From Proteromonas lacertae (Eukaryota > Sar > Bigyra > Opalinata > Proteromonadidae): 64,000 bases of DNA. The notes beneath the pieces were generated by a model. It was not told the origin of the DNA, made no database searches, and saw only the letters and a program-made list of their open reading frames with translations. The stretch spans positions 151,350 to 215,349 of the forward strand of contig NGBS01000300.1 in assembly GCA_002245135.1 (NCBI GenBank), read 5' to 3'. Positions 58,885 through 64,000 of the stretch are shown in pieces. The position numbers and the translations under genes were made by a program. Numbering within the stretch: position 1 is the stretch's first letter; every line of letters starts with the position of its first letter.

Positions 58885-61800
58885 ATGAGCAAACATAAAA
58901 AGCTTTTAAAAGCATTTTTTAAACTTCTAGAACAAACTTTTAATAAAAATAAACATCATAAGCATAAGCATCGCCATCATCATAAACATAAACATATAGA
59001 TGAACTACCACCAGAAGAAGCTCCAAAACGAAGATTAGCGCCATTATTTAGTACAGATGCTATTCAAAATAAAAAAAGATATAATAATGATATACCAATA
59101 ATCAGTGATACATTCTTTGGTGGATTAATGCCTTCTTCCCTACCAAAACCTAACCAAAATCAAAGATTTAATGATAGAATACGTGATGCTAGAGAAGTTG
59201 ATAAATCATCTCAAGGTGTTACCAGGAAATGGGTTTTCAATTATAATAATAGAAATTACAGTACACCACAACAATGTTATCATGATTTTGTTAATAATAG
59301 TGATATCAAAGATATATTACATGAACTAGCTGATACTATGAATATGATCAAATTTTTCTTTATTGTACGTTCAATTTATATACCTGATGAGTCTACTGAC
59401 AGTGATGATGAAGTTTCTATATTTAGTCGTAGTAGACTATGTGAAATAACAAAAATGTCTACTGTAGGTGAAATACAAACTATACTGGAGAATATATTTA
59501 CACAAATATCAGAAGATGATTCAAATCATCCTCAAAGTGGTCTTACTTTTGCTAGAGTAAATACTATAGAATTATATGTAACAAAATTTAAAGTGATACG
59601 TGGAAGTAGTTTTATTGTTTTACCTGCTAAACTTCAAGGTCTTAGATGTTTAACAAATGTAATAAATGAAGATAATGAATGCTTTAAGTGGAGTGTACTA
59701 TGCTCTTTATATTCTAATAATCTACAATGTAATAAAGATAAACCTGAAAAATACAAAATGTATGAAAAGAAACATGATTGGAGTATGTTAACATTCCCTG
59801 TTGATGCTACAGACAATGAATCTATTGATAAGTTTGAAACAAAGAATCGACTAAATGTGAATATATTTTATATTGATATTGCTAAAGATAAAGAAGAAAT
59901 ATTCTTACCCATTCATTTATCTAAACAAAAGAAATCTAAAAAATATAGTGTTGTAAATCTATTGCTAATAAAAAATGAAGATGGAAATTCACACTATGTA
60001 ACAATAAATACCTTACCTGCTCTATTTAGAAAAATGATAGATAAAAAGAATAATACTAATAATATATTTGTGTGTCCATATTGTCTCTTCTATACTTACG
60101 ATGATGGATCCTTTAATAGTCACCAAATATATGACTGTCAAGATAAAGAGAATGTATTAAGATTATTCCCTGATAAAGATGATAAAGAAAAATCATACTT
60201 AAAATTTAGACATTGGACTCACCTCCAAACATTGCCAGTTGTTATGTATTATGATACTGAAACTTATTTTGTACCATATGATAATGAATTGAATTTAAGT
60301 AGATATAAATCTATGGAAGAAATAGATAATAATGATACTAGAATAGAATTATCAAAAACTGAGCAATCTATTATGGCTAGGCATAAGCTTTATTCCTACT
60401 GTATCTATGTAGATAGTAAAATACCAGATATAAATAGTTTTACTGTGATTAAATATAAACAAAATGAGGATCATAATATTGAAAATGATTTTGTATTGGA
60501 TATATTAAATATATATGATCAAATATGTACAGTTTACAGTTATAGACTAGCTAATCCTAAACCTTTTGATGGAGATGAAATAGCTAAGGATATACATAAT
60601 AAAAAGAGAAAATGTGACTTTTGTGGTAAACCATTTAATTCTATTGATCATGTAAAGGTACTTCACCATGATCATTTCACAGGTCATTATATTGCTTCAA
60701 TTGGTAGTAATGAGAATCTAAATATTGATATAAAAAAATTAAAAGTACCAATAATAGGTCACAATGCTATGAAATATGACCAGCATTTCATAGTAAAGGA
60801 ATTAGCCAAATTTGCTGCAATAACTAATAGTCCACTCAATATTATACCTAATACAGATGAAAACTATAAGTGCATACAATACAAAAATTTGGTGTTTATT
60901 GATAGTTATTTATTCTTAGCAGGTTCTTTAGCAAATTTAACTAATGATCTAAAAATTACAGCAGAATTAAATAATACTAAGAAAGAAAAATTCAAAACAA
61001 TTTATGAGAATTTTAAAGAATATAATGGACATTACCTAGATGATGAAAATATTGAAAAATACTTACTTCAAAAGAATTATTTTCCATATGAGCATATGAC
61101 ATCTCTTGAAGCTTTTGAAGAAAATTTCAAAGATCTTACTATAGATGATTTTAAGTCTAAATTGAATGATAATGAAACTATTAAACCTGAGGAATTTGAT
61201 TTTGCTATGGAAGTAAATCAAATATTTGGATTTGATAATATACGTGAATACAATTTATTTTACTTGAAAATTGATGTTTATATTCTTCAGTCTATATTTA
61301 ATGATTTTAGAGATAATATATTTGATACTTTTCACATAGATCCTTGTTGGTATATTTCATTACCCAGTTTATCACTTGATTTATTCTTGCATGTATCTGA
61401 TGTGGAACTTAAATTATTTTGTGAACCTGAATACTATGATTTTATATTGAATGGTTTATACGGTGGATTATCATATATTGGTAAGCGTAAGGAAGATGCA
61501 AATAACAAATTTATGAAAAATTATGATGAAACTTTACCTAGTAAATTCTTATTATATCAAGACTATAATTCTTTATACCCTTCAGTTATGGCTTCTTGTA
61601 AAATGCCTTTAGATGACTTTGAATTTATTGATCCAAATTCTATTACATTAGAAAGTATACTTGATTTACCCTATTATGAAGAAATGGATCAAGATAGATT
61701 AGAGAATAATGATTTTGGTTATATATTAGAAGTTGATATCGAATTACCTATAGAGCTACAAGACAAGTTTAAAGAATACCCATTGTTACCTGAAAGGAAG

Positions 61801-62940
61801 AAAATACCTAAAGAATGGTTATCTGATATACAAACTGAAAGAGCTGAAAATCTTGGTATTATACATAAAGAAAGAGGTACTTACCATGCTACTGAGAAAT
61901 TAATAACTGATTTGTATCCTAAAGAAAAATATATAATACACTACCAAAATTTGAAGTTTGCAGTTGAACATGGTTATAAAGTGGGTAAAGTGTATAGAAT
62001 AATGAGATTTACTGAAGGTCTATATATGGGTAAATATATTAATACTATGGTACAAAAAAGAGTCCAAGCTAAAGAAAACAATCAAAATACTACTGCAGAC
62101 TATATAAAGAAATTAATGAATAGTTTATACGGTAAATTTATGGAACGTGTTGAAAAGAGAAGTAACATTTCTTTAATTACTAATGAAGATCAAATGATTA
62201 ATGCTGCAAGTGATCCATGGTTTAAAGACTTTATCATTATTGAAGGTGATTTAAGAATTGCACATTTTCATAAGAAGCTATATGAAATTAATAAACCTAT
62301 ACAAATTGGAATGGTTATCTTAGCACTGTCTAAACTCAAAATGCAAAAATATTGGTATGATGTATTAGATAAAAAATATGGATCTGATAAGCTAACACTA
62401 TGTATGACTGATACTGATAGTTTACTTTTCTCAGTTGAAACTAATGATATTTTTGAAGACTTAGAGGATCCTATCTTTAATAATTGGATTGATGGAAGTA
62501 ACTTGAAAAATCCCTATTTAGAAAATTATAAGTTAGATATACATAGAGCTGTTCATTCAGGTACATTGAATCGATTAAAATTTGAAGAACAGGATAAGAA
62601 TAATGTAAACCTGTATGTTATAACAAAGTTTATAGGATTAAAATCAAAGTGCTATATATACGAAAAGGAGAAAGTGAATGATGAATCTGATAATAATACA
62701 AATAGTGACAATCGTTGTAAAGGTATTAATGTGAAAGTTTCTAGAAAAATAACTTATGACATATACAATGATTTTGTTGAAGGTGCTAGTAAAAGTCAAA
62801 AATATGAAGTATGTCAAATCAAATCAATACATCATAATGTTTATACAACAGTACAAAACAAAACTGGCTTAACCTATTATGATGATAAAAGATATTTTTT
62901 TGATAAATACAATACATTGCCATATGGATATAAAAAATAA
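58885..62940 (+). CDS. Element gene: protein-primed family B DNA polymerase
   Basis: About 1,351 residues, uninterrupted. The start MSKHKKLLKAF is preferred over an upstream Met because the extra ten residues are not conserved in type. A His/Lys-rich N-terminal tract follows. Exonuclease motifs: YYDTET (Asp about 457), HNAMKYD (about 626), and DVYILQ. A zinc-like insert CDFCGKPFNS with HHDHFTGHY lies near residue 580. Polymerase motifs: A DYNSLYPS (Asp about 893), B KKLMNSLYGK (Asn about 1079), C MTDTDS (Asp about 1176 and 1178). All key motifs are present. It replicates linear DNA from a terminal protein. Confidence 0.92.
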   Translation: MSKHKKLLKAFFKLLEQTFNKNKHHKHKHRHHHKHKHIDELPPEEAPKRRLAPLFSTDAIQNKKRYNNDIPIISDTFFGGLMPSSLPKPNQNQRFNDRIRDAREVDKSSQGVTRKWVFNYNNRNYSTPQQCYHDFVNNSDIKDILHELADTMNMIKFFFIVRSIYIPDESTDSDDEVSIFSRSRLCEITKMSTVGEIQTILENIFTQISEDDSNHPQSGLTFARVNTIELYVTKFKVIRGSSFIVLPAKLQGLRCLTNVINEDNECFKWSVLCSLYSNNLQCNKDKPEKYKMYEKKHDWSMLTFPVDATDNESIDKFETKNRLNVNIFYIDIAKDKEEIFLPIHLSKQKKSKKYSVVNLLLIKNEDGNSHYVTINTLPALFRKMIDKKNNTNNIFVCPYCLFYTYDDGSFNSHQIYDCQDKENVLRLFPDKDDKEKSYLKFRHWTHLQTLPVVMYYDTETYFVPYDNELNLSRYKSMEEIDNNDTRIELSKTEQSIMARHKLYSYCIYVDSKIPDINSFTVIKYKQNEDHNIENDFVLDILNIYDQICTVYSYRLANPKPFDGDEIAKDIHNKKRKCDFCGKPFNSIDHVKVLHHDHFTGHYIASIGSNENLNIDIKKLKVPIIGHNAMKYDQHFIVKELAKFAAITNSPLNIIPNTDENYKCIQYKNLVFIDSYLFLAGSLANLTNDLKITAELNNTKKEKFKTIYENFKEYNGHYLDDENIEKYLLQKNYFPYEHMTSLEAFEENFKDLTIDDFKSKLNDNETIKPEEFDFAMEVNQIFGFDNIREYNLFYLKIDVYILQSIFNDFRDNIFDTFHIDPCWYISLPSLSLDLFLHVSDVELKLFCEPEYYDFILNGLYGGLSYIGKRKEDANNKFMKNYDETLPSKFLLYQDYNSLYPSVMASCKMPLDDFEFIDPNSITLESILDLPYYEEMDQDRLENNDFGYILEVDIELPIELQDKFKEYPLLPERKKIPKEWLSDIQTERAENLGIIHKERGTYHATEKLITDLYPKEKYIIHYQNLKFAVEHGYKVGKVYRIMRFTEGLYMGKYINTMVQKRVQAKENNQNTTADYIKKLMNSLYGKFMERVEKRSNISLITNEDQMINAASDPWFKDFIIIEGDLRIAHFHKKLYEINKPIQIGMVILALSKLKMQKYWYDVLDKKYGSDKLTLCMTDTDSLLFSVETNDIFEDLEDPIFNNWIDGSNLKNPYLENYKLDIHRAVHSGTLNRLKFEEQDKNNVNLYVITKFIGLKSKCYIYEKEKVNDESDNNTNSDNRCKGINVKVSRKITYDIYNDFVEGASKSQKYEVCQIKSIHHNVYTTVQNKTGLTYYDDKRYFFDKYNTLPYGYKK

Positions 62941-62973
62941 TAATTAATTAATACTTATATATTTATTTTTCTT

Positions 62974-63402
62974 TTAAAATACTGCCACCTCTTCATATTG
63001 AGGTACAAATTGAGGTACATTTGCAGCTACAATAAATTTTGAGCCATATTGTGGTGTTTGTTGACTATATTTTCTTGCTTTTTGTGGTATAACATGAAAA
63101 GTGTTATCGTATGGATTAATATATTCATCACTAAACTTTTCAGTTTTTATAGAATCTGCCATTCTATTTAATCTTGTTTTCACTGAATTTATAATATTTT
63201 CTCTCACATTTTCTCTTCTTCTCATTCTATTAGTAGTTCTATTCATATCTAAATCTTTATTTACTGTACTACGTTCTATATTTTTTATTATTGCCTTACG
63301 TCTCTCTATAAACTTCCTCACTTGATTGTAAGTTAAAGTATTTGGATCTAATTTTACAGGTTCTTCTGGTCTATTACTATATTGTTCATTATATTCTTTC
63401 AA
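62974..63402 (-). CDS. Element gene: basic helical protein, unknown
   Basis: 142 residues of an open stretch with NQVRKFIERRKAIIKNIE and a basic segment NRTTNRMRRRENVREN; the C-terminus is Gln/Pro/Val-rich (PQFVPQYEEVAVF). No recognised domain. It may belong to the same gene as the neighbouring frame at 63606-63956. Confidence 0.5.
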   Translation of the reverse strand: MKEYNEQYSNRPEEPVKLDPNTLTYNQVRKFIERRKAIIKNIERSTVNKDLDMNRTTNRMRRRENVRENIINSVKTRLNRMADSIKTEKFSDEYINPYDNTFHVIPQKARKYSQQTPQYGSKFIVAANVPQFVPQYEEVAVF

Positions 63403-63605
63403 ATTATCAAAGTATTTGTTTATTCTTTTCAGTTTATCATCAATACTTTCTTTATTGGAGCAACCTTAATTTCATCTGATTCTTCATTAATAGTTGGAAC
63501 AATGTTATTAGGGTCGCTGTAATAAGTCAGGATTGACTATATCTGTATTAACTGGATTTGGTATTGTTAAATCTAAAGTTGGTTCATTGTATATTAAATC
63601 ATTCA

Positions 63606-63956
63606 TCATGGATATTGTACAAGTCCTAAATCATTATAAGAAGGTTTATTTGCATTATTCATTACACTTGCTAACTGAGCTTCATAAACTGATTTTTCTT
63701 CCTCCATTTTTTTTAATAATTGTTGCATGTTATTTTGATAAGTTGCATCATTTCCTTTAAGAGCTTTAAATGCTTCATTCTTTATGTATTCTATTTCATT
63801 TTGTTTATTTTTTAATGATTGTTCACCTACTAATAAAGTTTCATTTAATTTCTTTTGTAATAATGCATTTTCTTCAACAGCTGAATTGTATAGCTGTTGT
63901 TGTTCTTGCAGTTTTTGTACATATTTATTTATTTCTACTTGAATCTTCATTTGCAT
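63606..63956 (-). CDS. Element gene: coiled-coil protein, unknown
   Basis: 116 residues, strongly coiled coil from the beginning (VQKLQEQQQLYNSAVEENAL and on), ending YNDLGLVQYP. It runs close to the window edge and its true extent is unknown. No recognised family. Confidence 0.45.
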   Translation of the reverse strand: MQMKIQVEINKYVQKLQEQQQLYNSAVEENALLQKKLNETLLVGEQSLKNKQNEIEYIKNEAFKALKGNDATYQNNMQQLLKKMEEEKSVYEAQLASVMNNANKPSYNDLGLVQYP

Positions 63957-64000
63957 ATCCTCTAATTGTGTTTATCTTTATCTCTAGTATTTTGCAATTC

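Larger units (their letters stand above)
53490..64000. mobile_element. Polinton/Maverick-type element, right end outside window
   Basis: Intronless genes in a block unlike the intron-rich host DNA, with the two hallmark enzymes of Polintons: a protein-primed family B DNA polymerase and a retroviral-type integrase. The left boundary is uncertain, between the host membrane-protein gene (53168) and the first element gene (53734); an inverted repeat at 53507-53589 may belong to the terminus. Visible parts in order: three small plus-strand genes, a coiled-coil gene, integrase (-), a possible single-strand DNA binding gene (-), polymerase (+), and two minus-strand reading frames to the edge. No capsid, ATPase or protease gene is in the window. 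The visible part looks largely whole, with perhaps one break, suggesting a young insertion. Confidence 0.85.

Noticed and set aside
1-64000. CRISPR arrays, bacterial operons, ribosome binding sites
   Set aside because: No regular repeat-spacer pattern; genes have spliceosomal introns, so this is eukaryotic DNA.

Overview
This window is nuclear DNA from a microbial eukaryote with a very AT-rich genome. It has dense genes with many tiny introns, intergenic gaps that are often under 200 bp, a nuclear tRNA-Glu, and eukaryote-only proteins: a HOOK-type adaptor, an RNA polymerase III RPC7-like subunit, a small TIM chaperone, a VPS9 Rab exchange factor, a TBC Rab GAP, a MOK-type kinase and an EDEM-like GH47 protein. 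The small TIM implies a mitochondrion or a related organelle, and MOK hints at a cilium-bearing lineage or ancestry. I cannot name the species. Two intron classes are visible. One is ultra-short GT-AG introns of about 22-45 nt that begin GTAT and end TAG. The other is a surprisingly frequent class of AT-AC or AT-AG introns with U12-type signals: ATATC at the 5' end and a TTCTTTAAT-like branch site just before the 3' end. Massive gain of U12-type introns is known from the slime mould Physarum polycephalum, so an amoebozoan or another lineage with an expanded minor spliceosome is a reasonable guess only.

Layout: 1-628 (-) is a TXNDC9-like phosducin-family gene that runs off the left edge. 1152-2066 (-) is an unrecognised coiled-coil and Asn/Gln-rich gene in poor reading condition. 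2280-3732 (-) is an amino-acid transporter. 4258-13388 (+) is a very large protein with about a dozen GAF-like modules and coiled coils. 13683-16463 (-) is a HOOK-domain coiled-coil protein. 16546-17195 (+) is the RPC7-like subunit, followed by tRNA-Glu(TTC). 17528-19796 (-) holds an unknown gene and the EDEM-like gene. 20179-21045 (+) is a DUF3431-type protein. 21.1-23.0 kb is gene-poor and holds degraded fragments. 22993-27911 carries VPS9, TIM, AMMECR1 and a CoA-disulfide-reductase/rhodanese fusion. 28140-29630 (+) is the MOK kinase. 29788-49839 (+) is a 20-kb gene for a giant surface protein with PA14-like and He_PIG domains and seven tandem modules of about 430 residues. 50352-52321 (-) is the TBC protein and 52424-53168 (+) a four-pass membrane protein.

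From about 53.5 kb to the right edge lies a Polinton/Maverick-type element. It carries an uninterrupted protein-primed family B DNA polymerase, a retroviral-type integrase and several intronless accessory genes. Its right end, and any capsid or packaging genes, are outside the window.

Many host genes need a single-base shift to stay in frame although both sides plainly encode the same conserved protein. The pattern affects housekeeping and lineage-specific genes alike, so residual indel errors in a long-read assembly are the simplest explanation; local pseudogenes remain possible. Gene ends below are therefore more reliable than exact internal frames.
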